Position numbers and translations under genes: made by a program. From the NCBI GenBank assembly GCA_031415055.1, contig JANOQZ010000036.1, forward strand, positions 1 to 64,000: a stretch of 64,000 nucleotides of DNA, in the 5' to 3' direction. Below the pieces are notes generated by a model. It was given only the letters and a program-made list of their open reading frames with translations. It had not been told where the DNA came from and ran no database searches. Shown one piece after another: positions 43,536-52,874 of the stretch (position 1 is its first letter; every line of letters begins with the position of its first letter). Source of the stretch: JANMOK01 sp031415055 (GTDB lineage: Bacteria; Pseudomonadota; Alphaproteobacteria; Rhodobacterales; Rhodobacteraceae).

Positions 43536-44780
43536 CTAAGTCCATGTCCGGTCAGGTAAATACGGCGTTAAATCAAGGTTTGATCGTCGATCCGCCGCAA
43601 TTCCCGCCACGATTCGCCCCACCAGCGGCCCAATTGTCAGCCCGACATGCTGCGAGCCAAAGGCATAAATCACCCCATCTGCCTTTGGCGCGTTGCCAAT
43701 TGCGGGCAAAGAATCGGGCAAAGTCGGCCGATGCCCCATCCAGATTTCTTCGCTGTCCCAGCGCAATTCGGGGTAAACTTGCAATATCCGCCGCCTCAGC
43801 AATTCGACGGGTGCCAAACTGGGACCAGCCTCCAGCCCGCCCAATTCCACAATTCCTGCGCAGCGCAAACCCGTATCCATCGGGGTTGCCACGAATTTGG
43901 CGTCGGCAATCATATAGGGAAATGGCGGTTGGATATTCGCGCCTTTCAAAAACAAATGATAGCCACGCTCGCTTTCCAAATTGATGTCCTGCGCCATGGA
44001 TCGAACCAATTTGCGCGACCAAACCCCGGCGGCCAGCACGATCTTTTCGGCAGACATTTCCCTGCCGCCCTGTAAAATTATCGATGGGCGTGGGCCGGGT
44101 TTAATCTCAACCACCTCACCCAATTCAAATCGCCCACCCGAATTGACGAAATGCTCCGCCAATGCCGCCACATAGCCGCCAGGATCAGTAATCCAGCCGT
44201 GGTCTTTGAATACCGCTGCGAACGTGTAGTCAGGCCCAAGATTTGGATCGTCCTCGAGCAACCTCGCTCGGTCGCGCAATTCATATTCAAACCCATGCGC
44301 TTGCCGCAACGCCATTGCCGCGTCGTCATGCGCAAAACTTGCGCGGTCGCGGTACAAAAACGCATATTCGCCAGTGCGAATGAACTTTTCCGCGCCGGTG
44401 TCTTTTGCCATTGCCAAATGTTGTTCAACTGAATCCGCCGTCATCGCACTTAACGCAGCAACAGCCCGTTGAAACCGGTCTGGCCGCGCATTTCGCAAAA
44501 ACGGCACCAACCACGGCAACAGACGTGGCAGATACGACCAACGCAGAAACATGGGCGAATCCGGATCCAGCAGCTTCTTCGGCACTTCGCGCAACAACCC
44601 CGGCACCGATACCGGAATGATAGCGTTGCGCGCCAACAACCCAGCGTTGCCATACGAGGTTTGTGCCGGATCACCTGGCACAACTCGATCAACCAATGTC
44701 ACCGACCACCCCTCGCGCCGCAACCATTCGGCGCAACAAACCCCGGTGATGCCGGCCCCGATGACGATGATTTGTTTCAC
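43536..44780 (-). CDS. DadA-like FAD-dependent amino acid oxidoreductase
   Basis: 414-residue D-amino acid dehydrogenase/glycine oxidase-type flavoprotein. The N-terminal Rossmann motif is VIGAGITGVCCAEWLRREG with an acidic end (TLVDR), TSYGNAGLLARNAIIP follows as in DadA, and a C-terminal FGSQHVGLTIGPLVGRI FAD motif is present. No signal peptide. The substrate is probably a D-amino acid or secondary amine. It is divergent from the BtpA-like gene (117-base gap) and may or may not belong to that locus. Confidence 0.85.
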   Translation of the reverse strand: MKQIIVIGAGITGVCCAEWLRREGWSVTLVDRVVPGDPAQTSYGNAGLLARNAIIPVSVPGLLREVPKKLLDPDSPMFLRWSYLPRLLPWLVPFLRNARPDRFQRAVAALSAMTADSVEQHLAMAKDTGAEKFIRTGEYAFLYRDRASFAHDDAAMALRQAHGFEYELRDRARLLEDDPNLGPDYTFAAVFKDHGWITDPGGYVAALAEHFVNSGGRFELGEVVEIKPGPRPSIILQGGREMSAEKIVLAAGVWSRKLVRSMAQDINLESERGYHLFLKGANIQPPFPYMIADAKFVATPMDTGLRCAGIVELGGLEAGPSLAPVELLRRRILQVYPELRWDSEEIWMGHRPTLPDSLPAIGNAPKADGVIYAFGSQHVGLTIGPLVGRIVAGIAADRRSNLDLTPYLPDRTWT

Positions 44781-44897
44781 TTTTGTCCAGTTCCCCGCCC
44801 ATCCGCACGTTGTTTATATCGCCCCAGCCTGTCAACCATGCCGATTGGCAGAACCAAAGCCGCTTGCTAATGTCGGCAAAAAGATTGGAAACCAGCT

Positions 44898-45710
44898 TTG
44901 AAAAATAACTTCACTTCGGTTTTTGGCAGCGGAAAACCCGTCATCGCAATGGTGCATATCGGTGCCCTGCCTGGCACTCCGTTGTTTGACGCCGACGCTG
45001 GCTTGGCCGGTCTGTTGCGCGGTGCGATCCACGACTTGATCGCCCTGCAATCGGAAGGGTTTGATGCCATCATGTTTGGTAACGAAAACGACCGCCCGTA
45101 TGAGTTTCAGGTGGACGCTGCTTCCACCGCAACAATGGCATTCATCATTGGTCAAGTGCGCAGCCAAATTACCCTGCCCTTCGGTGTCAATGTTCTGTGG
45201 GACCCGATGTCCTCGGTCGCGCTGGCCGCCGCCACCGGTGCCGCTTTTATGCGCGAAATAATGACCGGCACCTTCGCCTCCGACATGGGACCGTGGACGC
45301 CAAATGCCGGCAAAACGCTGCGCTATCGGGATCGCTTGGGTCGCAAGGACCTTGCGGTTCTCTACAATATCTCGGCGGAATTCGCCTATTCGCTGGATCG
45401 CCGACCTTTGGCTGACCGTGCGCGAAGTGCAGTGTTTTCTTCCATTCCCGACGCGATTTTGGTTTCCGGTGCCATCACAGGTGAGGCGGCAAAAATGGAA
45501 GATTTGGAAGCGGTCAAGACCGCCCTGCCCGACACTCCGGTTCTCGCCAATACTGGCGTCAAACACGCAACCGTGGCCGACACTTTGGCGATAGCCGACG
45601 GTGCGATTGTGGGGTCATCGCTGAAAGTTGATGGCGACACGTGGAATCCGGTCGACCCCGAACGCGCCAAAGATTTCATGGCGCGCGTGCGCAAAGCGCG
45701 AGGCTATTAA
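44898..45710 (+). CDS. BtpA/SgcQ-family protein
   Basis: 270-residue TIM-barrel-type protein of the BtpA/SgcQ family. VIAMVHIGALPGTP, DAIMFGNENDRPY, PFGVNVLWDP and the C-terminal IVGSSLKVDGDTWNPVDPERA match the family. BtpA was named for a photosystem I assembly role in cyanobacteria, while SgcQ lies in an uncharacterised sugar operon of E. coli; the activity is unknown. The start is TTG 44898, with GGAA upstream, as no ATG fits. One base separates it from the M42 gene. The context suggests sugar metabolism. Confidence 0.83.
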   Translation: MKNNFTSVFGSGKPVIAMVHIGALPGTPLFDADAGLAGLLRGAIHDLIALQSEGFDAIMFGNENDRPYEFQVDAASTATMAFIIGQVRSQITLPFGVNVLWDPMSSVALAAATGAAFMREIMTGTFASDMGPWTPNAGKTLRYRDRLGRKDLAVLYNISAEFAYSLDRRPLADRARSAVFSSIPDAILVSGAITGEAAKMEDLEAVKTALPDTPVLANTGVKHATVADTLAIADGAIVGSSLKVDGDTWNPVDPERAKDFMARVRKARGY

Positions 45711-45711
45711 A

Positions 45712-46812
45712 ATGAAAACCCGCCTGCGAAAGTCGCTGTCAGACCTCATACTGATCCCCGGTCTTAGCGGCTATGAAGGTCGGGTCCGCCAAAAACTGGC
45801 GGGTGAATTGGCAGCGTTGGGGCTGACCCACAGAACTGACCGCATGGGCAATTTGATTGCCACAATGCCCGGGATTCAAGACGCTCCGTCCGTCATGCTA
45901 TTCGCCCATATGGATCAGCTTGGCATGATCGTGCGCAAGGTCGAGGCCGATGGCTTGATCCGCGTCGAACGCCTAGGCGGACTGCCCGAACGCGCTTTGC
46001 CTGCACAAGAAGTGTTGTTTCAAATTGCACCGGGGCGCGACATACGCGGCATCATTGCCCACAAAAGCCACCACGCCACAGCGCAAGACGAGAAATACCG
46101 CGTCACGCCGATTGCCGAAGTGTTCGTCGACGCCGGTTTCGCCGATGGCGATGCGGCCGAAAAAGCTGGCGTCAAAATCGGCACGCCGGTGGTTTATGCG
46201 CCCAGCGTTATGAACCTTGGCGCAAACCAAATTGCCGGAACTTCGGTCGATGACCGTGCGGGATGCGCAGTAATGCTGGAAGTCGCACGCGCACTGAAAA
46301 CCATTGATCACCCAACGCTGCATTTGGTTTTCAGCGTGCAGGAAGAATTCAACCTGCGCGGCGCCGTAACGGCGGCCAACGCCTTGCAACCCGATATCGC
46401 CATCCAACTTGATCTGGCCTTGGCCACCGACACGCCCGATATGGCCTCGCGCGGCGACGTGCTGCTAGGTGCAGGTCCAGCGATGAGCCTCTATTCCTTC
46501 CACGGGCGTGGCACGTTGAACGGCACAATTCCGCACCCGGCTCTGGTTGATTTGGTGGAAACAACCGCCAAAAAACAAAAGATCAACCTGCAACGCAGCG
46601 CCCAATCAGGTGTTCTAACCGACTCGTCTTACGTCCAACTAATCGGCCAAGGTCTCGCCTGCATCGACCTGTGTTTCCCCTGCCGTTACACCCATTCCGC
46701 CCGCGAAGTCTGCGATCTGGATGACCTCGTCGGCCTGACAAACTTACTGGTTGCAGCCATAGCCGCCATCGGCCCCGGATTCAGCCTGAATCGCGACGAT
46801 TTCATCCAATGA
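45712..46812 (+). CDS. M42-family metallopeptidase-like protein (FrvX/SgcX-like)
   Basis: 366-residue di-metal aminopeptidase-fold enzyme. The ligands are visible in AHMDQLGMIV (His), TSVDDRAGCAVML (Asp), VQEEFNLRGA (Glu pair), LALATDTPD (Asp) and the late RYTHSAREV (His). FrvX and SgcX are relatives sitting in sugar operons, where a peptidase role is unproven. It lies one base after the BtpA-like gene and overlaps the FGGY kinase gene by four bases, so the three form one operon. The true substrate could be an amide- or ester-linked sugar (inference). Confidence 0.87.
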   Translation: MKTRLRKSLSDLILIPGLSGYEGRVRQKLAGELAALGLTHRTDRMGNLIATMPGIQDAPSVMLFAHMDQLGMIVRKVEADGLIRVERLGGLPERALPAQEVLFQIAPGRDIRGIIAHKSHHATAQDEKYRVTPIAEVFVDAGFADGDAAEKAGVKIGTPVVYAPSVMNLGANQIAGTSVDDRAGCAVMLEVARALKTIDHPTLHLVFSVQEEFNLRGAVTAANALQPDIAIQLDLALATDTPDMASRGDVLLGAGPAMSLYSFHGRGTLNGTIPHPALVDLVETTAKKQKINLQRSAQSGVLTDSSYVQLIGQGLACIDLCFPCRYTHSAREVCDLDDLVGLTNLLVAAIAAIGPGFSLNRDDFIQ

Positions 46813-48317
46813 AAACCTATCTCGGCATCGACATTGGCACCTTTGAATCCAAAGGCGTGCTGGTCGATGGATTTGGCACAATCATTGCCCAAGCCGCGCG
46901 ACCGCACAAAATGCAGGTGCCACAAGCCGGTTGGGCCGAACATGACGCCGAGGCGGATTGGTGGGGCGATTTCGTCTGGATGACCCGTGAATTACTGCGC
47001 CAAAGCGGCATTGCGCCAAGTGAAATTCGCGCCATCGCCTGCAGCGCCATTGGCCCCTGCATGTTACCGGTGGACCTTGCCGGAAATCCATTATGCAACG
47101 CCATTCTCTATGGCGTCGATACCCGCGCCCAAAAAGAAATTGACGACCTCAACGTTGAAATCGGCTCGGATCGAATTCTTGCCGAATGTGGCAACGCCCT
47201 GACTTCGCAGTCGATCGGGCCAAAAATCCTGTGGTTCAAACGCCACCGGCCCGAACTGTTCGCCAAGACCCACAAATTCATCACTTCGACCACGTTCCTA
47301 GTGCACCGTTTGACTGGCCGATACGCAATCGACCCCTACACCGCCGGCAATTTCAGCCCGCTTTACACCAATTATCGCGCCGGTTGGACCGAGGATTTGA
47401 CCAAAAATATTGTCGGACCAAACAAACTTCCCGAAATCCTATGGACCAACGCAATCGCCGGTCACGTCACCGCACGCGCCGCCAATGAAACCGGACTCGC
47501 CATTGGCACCCCAGTTCTAACCGGCACAATCGACGCCGCCGCCGAGGCGCTCAGCGTCGGCGTCATTGCTCCCGGTGACATGATGGTCATGTATGGATCC
47601 ACCATTTTCATCATTCAAATCACCGCCGATCGCCTAAGCGACAAACGACTGTGGACTGCTCCTTGGCTATTCCCCGGCCAGCACGCCGCGATGTCTGGTC
47701 TGGCGACAAGCGGCACGCTAACCCATTGGTTGCGCGATACATTTGCAAAGGATTTGCCAAAGGAAACGGCCTTCGCCACTTTGGCGATGGAGGCTGAAAA
47801 CTCGGCCCCCGGTGCCAACGGCTTGCTCATGCTTCCCTATTTTTCCGGCGAACGTACGCCGATCCACGACCCGCATGCCAAAGGCGTGCTGTTCGGCCTA
47901 AACCTTACCCACACGCGCGGCGACATTTATCGCGCGGCGCTGGAAGGGATTGCCTTTGCAACGAACCATATCCTTGAAACCTATTCCGATGCCGGGTCAC
48001 CCCCGGCACAGATTTTCGCCGTTGGCGGCGGCACCAAAAACAGGGTCTGGCTGCAAGCGACATCTGATATTTCCGACAAACCGCAGACCCTTCGCAAAAT
48101 CAACACCGGCGCATCTTATGGCGACGCTTTTCTGGCGGCATTGGCCTTGGGTGACGTGAGAATTGGCGACATCAACATTTGGAACCCAATCGTCGAAACC
48201 ATCACCCCAAACCCAAAGACCGCCGCGTTTTACCGGCAGCGCTTCGATCAGTTCAAAACGCTTTACACGCAGACCAAAGGGTTAATGGCCTCCCTATCTT
48301 CGGCACAACTTACTTAA
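46809..48317 (+). CDS. FGGY-family carbohydrate kinase
   Basis: 502-residue ATP-dependent sugar kinase. The N-terminal phosphate-1 loop is LGIDIGTFESKGVLVD, the domain junction has ITSTTFLVHRLTGRYAIDPYTAG, and the C-terminal GTIDAAAEALSVG and AVGGGTKNRVWLQ adenosine motifs are present. It is closest in feel to xylulokinases, but the substrate is undetermined. It is the last gene of the BtpA-M42-FGGY operon and overlaps the convergent permease gene by eight bases. Confidence 0.88.
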   Translation: MKTYLGIDIGTFESKGVLVDGFGTIIAQAARPHKMQVPQAGWAEHDAEADWWGDFVWMTRELLRQSGIAPSEIRAIACSAIGPCMLPVDLAGNPLCNAILYGVDTRAQKEIDDLNVEIGSDRILAECGNALTSQSIGPKILWFKRHRPELFAKTHKFITSTTFLVHRLTGRYAIDPYTAGNFSPLYTNYRAGWTEDLTKNIVGPNKLPEILWTNAIAGHVTARAANETGLAIGTPVLTGTIDAAAEALSVGVIAPGDMMVMYGSTIFIIQITADRLSDKRLWTAPWLFPGQHAAMSGLATSGTLTHWLRDTFAKDLPKETAFATLAMEAENSAPGANGLLMLPYFSGERTPIHDPHAKGVLFGLNLTHTRGDIYRAALEGIAFATNHILETYSDAGSPPAQIFAVGGGTKNRVWLQATSDISDKPQTLRKINTGASYGDAFLAALALGDVRIGDINIWNPIVETITPNPKTAAFYRQRFDQFKTLYTQTKGLMASLSSAQLT

Positions 48318-49215
48318 TCGACCCTGCCGTCATGCCCTTGATGATATAACGTTCCAAAAATATCCCGATCAACACCAGCGGCGCAATCGCCATCGTCGAC
48401 AGCGCCGCCATCGACCACCAATTGATGCCCTGCGACCCGGTCTGACTGGCCACCATCACCGGCAAAGTCTTGGCGTCGGTCGACGTCAACAAGGCGGCAA
48501 AGAAATATTCGTTCCAGCACAGGATCAAGCTCAAGATAAACGCCGCCACCATTCCGGGAAGAACAATCGGCAATACAATCCGAAAAAACGCACCCCAAAT
48601 CGACAAACCATCGACCAAAGCCGCTTCTTCCAATTCAATCGGTATCGCCGAAAACTGGTCGCGCATGATCCAAACCACAATCGGCAAGACCATCAAAGTA
48701 TACAGCAAAATCAAGCCAATCCGCGAATCCAGCAGCGCCAGTTCCTTGTACAGCACCAGAAATGGCAGCGCCAAAACCACTGGCGGCAAGATCAATTGCG
48801 ACAGGAAGAAAAACGATATGTCCTTGTTGCGCATCCACAGGAACTTATAGCTGAACCGCGTCAGCCCATAAGCCGCCAGTGACCCCAAAAGCACCGCCAA
48901 AAACGAGGCCGAAACCGAGGCGATCACCGAATTCATGAACCGTTTGACGAACTCCTCACGCACGGTAGAAACTTCGCCTATGGTGTCAGGCGACAGGCCC
49001 AGCGACTGGAAGCCTTTCCAGCTCGGCGTGAAATCGACCCAAGGAATGATGTGACTAAGCTGCACATCCTTCGCCACTTTGAAACTGGTCGAGACCGCCC
49101 AATACAGCGGGAATAGTGCGATGAACGTCCATAAAACCAACAAACCGTAAATCAACGCTCGACTGGCGAAATACCCCCAGCGCGAACGTGCAGTCTGGCC
49201 GGAATCTTCGATCAT
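48310..49215 (-). CDS. ABC sugar transporter permease, MalG type
   Basis: 301-residue CUT1 inner-membrane permease with six helices. The EAA motif, EEAALVDGLSIWGAFFRIVLP, lies at about residues 200-220 and contacts the MalK-like ATPase. A large periplasmic loop is present after helix 1. It overlaps the other permease gene by four bases. The solute-binding gene of the same system is upstream, but a toxin-antitoxin module separates them. Confidence 0.9.
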   Translation of the reverse strand: MIEDSGQTARSRWGYFASRALIYGLLVLWTFIALFPLYWAVSTSFKVAKDVQLSHIIPWVDFTPSWKGFQSLGLSPDTIGEVSTVREEFVKRFMNSVIASVSASFLAVLLGSLAAYGLTRFSYKFLWMRNKDISFFFLSQLILPPVVLALPFLVLYKELALLDSRIGLILLYTLMVLPIVVWIMRDQFSAIPIELEEAALVDGLSIWGAFFRIVLPIVLPGMVAAFILSLILCWNEYFFAALLTSTDAKTLPVMVASQTGSQGINWWSMAALSTMAIAPLVLIGIFLERYIIKGMTAGSIK

Positions 49216-50330
49216 GTTTCACGCTGCATGTAACGACCGACCAGTTTCAGAAGCCCGCTGATAAACAAGATGATGACAATCAAATAAACCATCGCCAACA
49301 AGGTGCCGTAACCAACATTGGATCGGTCACGGTATTCACGATAGATGAAACTGGTCACCGTATCGGTCGCCCCACCCGGCCCACCGGAAGTGACGTTGAT
49401 CACCAAATCGGCCAACTTCAGTTTGAAGATGATGCGCAGCACAATCGCCGTCACGCTGACCGGCAGCATCAAGGGGAATGTGATTTTCCAGAACGCCTGC
49501 CAAGCGTTGGCCCCATCAACTTCTGCGGCCTCGGCCACTTCTTTCGGCAAAGCCTGCAATCCGGCCAACAGCAAGATCATGATGAAGGGAATAAACATCC
49601 AAGCATCCATCAGCATGATCGACAGTTTGGCGGTTACCGGGTCGGCAAAAAACGCTGGCCTGTCCCACCCGACCCAGCGCGCCAGATTGGCCACCGGGCC
49701 AAAGCGGGTTTCCATCATTGATTTGCCGATCATCCAACTGACAGCGACGGGCGACAGCATGAACGGCAACAGAAACGCCACCCGAAAAAACTTTCGCCCA
49801 CGAATTTGCGCGTTCAGCAGCAGCGCCAAACCAAAGGCCACCGCATATTCCACCAGCACCGCCAACAAATACCAAACCATGTTCAGCATGGCGTTCCAAT
49901 AAAACGGGTCGGCAAGCATCTGGCGGATATTGTCCAGCCCATTGAACTTGCGCCCTTCCGCCGAAGACAAGTTCCAGTCGGTCAGGGCGATGTAAAAGCC
50001 AAACAGCGTCGGGAACACCACCATCGACACCACGAACAACACGGCGGGCAAAACGAACAACGTGCGCTGCCCCTGCTCGCCGCGTGTTAACACTTGGCCG
50101 ATGCACAAAGCGATGGCCCAGCCGGTGTAAATGTAAAGAATGGGCCGCCAACTCTCAAACCCGACCCCAATCACCCCGCCTTTGAACAGTGATTGCCACA
50201 GGAACCCAGCCAGCAAAATCAGGCTCGCCGCCCAAATCAATATCCGCCCCGCCCGCACGCGACCGACCGACATGAAGTCGGACTCCACAATATGCAGCTT
50301 GTCGCCCAGCGTGTTTTCGTTTGCGGCCAT
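49212..50330 (-). CDS. ABC sugar transporter permease, MalF type
   Basis: 372-residue CUT1 permease with about eight helices. Its EAA loop reads KEVAEAAEVDGANAWQAFWKITFP, so it pairs with the MalG-type gene for ATPase docking. The two extra N-terminal helices (about 28-50 and 62-80) are usual for the MalF type. ATG 50330. Its promoter must lie in the 90 bases before the yefM start, or transcription must run through the antisense toxin-antitoxin module from the solute-binding gene. Confidence 0.9.
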   Translation of the reverse strand: MAANENTLGDKLHIVESDFMSVGRVRAGRILIWAASLILLAGFLWQSLFKGGVIGVGFESWRPILYIYTGWAIALCIGQVLTRGEQGQRTLFVLPAVLFVVSMVVFPTLFGFYIALTDWNLSSAEGRKFNGLDNIRQMLADPFYWNAMLNMVWYLLAVLVEYAVAFGLALLLNAQIRGRKFFRVAFLLPFMLSPVAVSWMIGKSMMETRFGPVANLARWVGWDRPAFFADPVTAKLSIMLMDAWMFIPFIMILLLAGLQALPKEVAEAAEVDGANAWQAFWKITFPLMLPVSVTAIVLRIIFKLKLADLVINVTSGGPGGATDTVTSFIYREYRDRSNVGYGTLLAMVYLIVIILFISGLLKLVGRYMQRET

Positions 50331-50377
50331 CTGGTGATATTAAGCGAAGATTTTAACGGTTTGATAGATTGAAAAGT

Positions 50378-50395
50378 TGTACAAGTTATTGTACA
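50378..50395 (+). promoter_or_regulatory. YefM-type operator with two TGTACA boxes
   Basis: TGTACA at 50378-50383 and again at 50390-50395, 12 bases centre to centre. I recall the same core hexamer and spacing for the E. coli yefM-yoeB operator. It lies 25 bases before the antitoxin start, the right place for autoregulation. It also lies just upstream of the oppositely oriented permease gene, so it may affect that too. Confidence 0.75.
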
Positions 50396-50420
50396 TATGA
50401 GTAAATTTGGAGGTTCGGCG

Positions 50421-50675
50421 ATGAAATCAACTACTTTTTCACATTTACGGGCGAATCTGGCCGCCATGATGGATCAAGTTAACGACGACCACGCACCTTT
50501 GCTAATTTCGCGGGCGGGCCACAAAGGCGCGATTCTGGTGTCCGAAGACGATTGGTCGGGCATGGAGGAGACGTTGTATTTGCTGTCCAGCCCTAAAAAT
50601 GCCGAGCGATTGTTGCGATCAATCGAGGACCTAAATTCGGGCAAGGGCGTCGTGCGAGAACTGATTGAGCCGTGA
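50421..50675 (+). CDS. yefM: YefM/Phd-family antitoxin
   Basis: 84-residue antitoxin. The N-terminal Phd/YefM fold begins MKSTTFSHLRANLAAMMDQV, then HAPLLISRAGHKGAILVSEDDW, and the C-terminal tail is the toxin-binding part. It represses its own operon, with the double TGTACA operator upstream. ATG 50421 is supported by a GGAGG at 50409-50413; the ATG at 50397 would add eight residues outside the family. The stop overlaps the toxin start (GTGA). Confidence 0.92.
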   Translation: MKSTTFSHLRANLAAMMDQVNDDHAPLLISRAGHKGAILVSEDDWSGMEETLYLLSSPKNAERLLRSIEDLNSGKGVVRELIEP

Positions 50676-50935
50676 ACGTTTCCTTTTCGCCGGATGGATG
50701 GGCCGACTACCAGTTTTGGCAAAATACGGATGTCAAAGTTCTGCGCAAGATTAACGGCCTGATCAAAGAATGCCTGCGAACACCGTTTGCTGGAACCGGC
50801 CAACCAGAAGCGCTGCGCAACAAATTGAGTGGGCTATGGTCCCGCAGGATTGATCTAAGACATCGGCTAATTTATCGAGTTTCGCCACATACAGTCGAAA
50901 CCATGCAATGTCGTTTTCACTACGACGACAAATAG
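50672..50935 (+). CDS. yoeB: YoeB-family ribosome-dependent mRNase toxin
   Basis: 87-residue toxin that cleaves mRNA in the ribosomal A site. Glu46, Arg65, His83 and Tyr84 are all present at the same numbers as the E. coli YoeB catalytic residues, in GQPEALRN, DLRHRLIYRV and the RFHY tail. The start is GTG, overlapping the yefM stop. The pair stands on the plus strand inside a minus-strand ABC transporter operon, about 40 bases from the stop of the solute-binding gene. Confidence 0.94.
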   Translation: MNVSFSPDGWADYQFWQNTDVKVLRKINGLIKECLRTPFAGTGQPEALRNKLSGLWSRRIDLRHRLIYRVSPHTVETMQCRFHYDDK

Positions 50936-50976
50936 CTCCGCCCCGGCCTTTCGACCGAGGCAGAACCTCACTTCTC

Positions 50977-52641
50977 TCACATCCCCAAACTTGCCTTATA
51001 CAGCGCAATCTGGCTGTCGCGGCCGATCTGGTCGGTGATCTTTTCCCAAGCTGCGGCGATAGCATCGGCGCATTCTTGTGCCGAGGCATATTGCCCGGCC
51101 ATCCCCTTCATCAGTTCGTCCTCGGCGATTGAATAGTACTGGAAAATGCCGGGGATGCGCGGTTCGATTGCTGCGTTCGCGTGGTTGTAACTGTCGGCGT
51201 TCGAACCGAGGTAGTCTTCGAGGAAGGCGCGATCATATCCCGCAGCCTCATATTCGGCAAAGTCAAAGTGACTGTTGCGGTACGGCTGGAAGCCCGACGG
51301 ATAGGCTGCCATCCACAGCGACAAGTCCTTACCGCCAAGATGTGCCGCCACTGACCAGGCCGCCTTGCGTTTCAGCTCATCGCCCGAAACCCGATTGGTG
51401 ACATAGACGCCCCAACCGATATAGGCCATGTTCGGCGCAAAGTTCGGAGTGGCCGGCGTCTCCCATGCGCCGGTCTTGGAGTTCCAGACTTTGTCCGCGC
51501 CCGGGTTGATCGAGAACCCGGTGACATCGCCAACAATGGATGAATCGAGAGTCTTTGCCTGCGACCCCACGTCGCCCCACCACGTGACCATTGAGCCGGT
51601 GCCGGCGAGAAATTGCGAAAACGCTGTACTGTTCGGGTCGGCGTTAAGCTGATCGGGCGGGTAAGCGCCCTCGGTGGCAACCAAGTCCATGACGTCCTGG
51701 ATCGCTTGAACCCAACCCGGATTATTGACGCGGGGCTTCATTGTATCGGCATCGAACAGCCATGCCGGATCGTCTGGGTGCTTGGCATAGGCGGCCGCGC
51801 GGTCGCCAAGGAAGTAGAAACCAAAACCGCCCCAGCCGTACTTCAGCGGATCGAGGAAGCCAAAGGCATCGCCGCCGGTCAACGGATCCTTCTGACCGAC
51901 GATCGCCTTGCTGAAGGCATTGACTTGCGCCCACGTCGTCGGCGGTTCGGTCATACCGGTCGCGGCAGTTATCGCCGGGTCGGTGAAATAGTCTGTGCGG
52001 TAGGACATGGTATGGCAATCGCCATCGATTGATATCCGGTAGGTCTTGCCTTCCCATGTGCCGACCGGCGCTTTCAGATAGTTCACATAGTCATCCATGT
52101 CGATCTGGGCCTTGACCCAATCCGGCATTTCGTCGAGCAGGCCTTTGCTTGCCGTGTCACCCTCCAGCGGTGCTCCCATCGCCAGGATGTCGAAATCGAC
52201 GGTGCCAGTGGCAATCGACTGCTGCAGGCGCGGGTTATAATCGGCCTGGGCGAGGTCGATCCAGGTGATCTTGGCGCCGGTATAGGCTTCCCATGACACC
52301 AACATTGCACGGAACAGCAGGTTGTGCAGGTTCTGGTTGTTGATCCCGAAGAAGGTCAGTTCAACGCCGGCAAATTCGCCCTCGGCCACGTTGGCTTTGG
52401 TCGGGCCCATGCACAACTCGCCAACTTTTTGCCAGTCAGCTTCGGTCGGCGACCCCATGTTGACCCCGGGAATCTTCAGGATTTCGGCGCGGACATTGTC
52501 TTGCGCAAACGCACTGCCAGCCAGTCCGCTCAGGAATGTGCCGCCCAATGCCGCGGTTGCCCCCATTGCGCTTGCGCCTTGCAGCATCGAGCGGCGGCTG
52601 GTTTTATGTCGGAACAGCCCGTCGTAAAGTTCCTTTTTCAT
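50977..52641 (-). CDS. ABC transporter solute-binding protein with Tat signal
   Basis: 554-residue periplasmic family 1-type binding protein for a carbohydrate. The N-terminus carries a twin-arginine signal, TSRRSMLQGA, followed by a hydrophobic stretch and an AFAQ cleavage site near residue 46. The mature part contains DFDILAMGAPLEGD and GWGVYVTN, usual for large CUT1 binding proteins of about 550 residues. An AGGGAGGA ribosome site precedes the ATG. Export in folded form is implied by the signal. The ligand is unknown. Confidence 0.88.
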   Translation of the reverse strand: MKKELYDGLFRHKTSRRSMLQGASAMGATAALGGTFLSGLAGSAFAQDNVRAEILKIPGVNMGSPTEADWQKVGELCMGPTKANVAEGEFAGVELTFFGINNQNLHNLLFRAMLVSWEAYTGAKITWIDLAQADYNPRLQQSIATGTVDFDILAMGAPLEGDTASKGLLDEMPDWVKAQIDMDDYVNYLKAPVGTWEGKTYRISIDGDCHTMSYRTDYFTDPAITAATGMTEPPTTWAQVNAFSKAIVGQKDPLTGGDAFGFLDPLKYGWGGFGFYFLGDRAAAYAKHPDDPAWLFDADTMKPRVNNPGWVQAIQDVMDLVATEGAYPPDQLNADPNSTAFSQFLAGTGSMVTWWGDVGSQAKTLDSSIVGDVTGFSINPGADKVWNSKTGAWETPATPNFAPNMAYIGWGVYVTNRVSGDELKRKAAWSVAAHLGGKDLSLWMAAYPSGFQPYRNSHFDFAEYEAAGYDRAFLEDYLGSNADSYNHANAAIEPRIPGIFQYYSIAEDELMKGMAGQYASAQECADAIAAAWEKITDQIGRDSQIALYKASLGM

Positions 52642-52761
52642 GCGTAGTCCTCCCTAAGTGATAGTTTGATTATCGTTGGACACCAACACACCAGTACGAC
52701 TCGTCACACGGCCAAGTGATTAATTTACAAAGATTTGAAAAGCAGTAAAGTAAAAATTATC

Positions 52762-52778
52762 GACATTGGTCTGATGTC
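52762..52778. promoter_or_regulatory. Inverted repeat, candidate operator in the divergent region
   Basis: GACAT at 52762-52766 and ATGTC at 52774-52778 with a 7-base spacer TGGTCTG. A 17-base near-symmetric site between divergent sugar-uptake genes would fit a GntR-type or similar dimer. Short arms make a chance match possible. Confidence 0.3.
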
Positions 52779-52874
52779 TCTCCTTGCGCTACGAAAGGCT
52801 CGACTCGCCAAGGTTAAGTCTGACTATGCAGTGGCGTTTTGGCCTGTCAACAAATTAACGATGTTTGAGCACTT

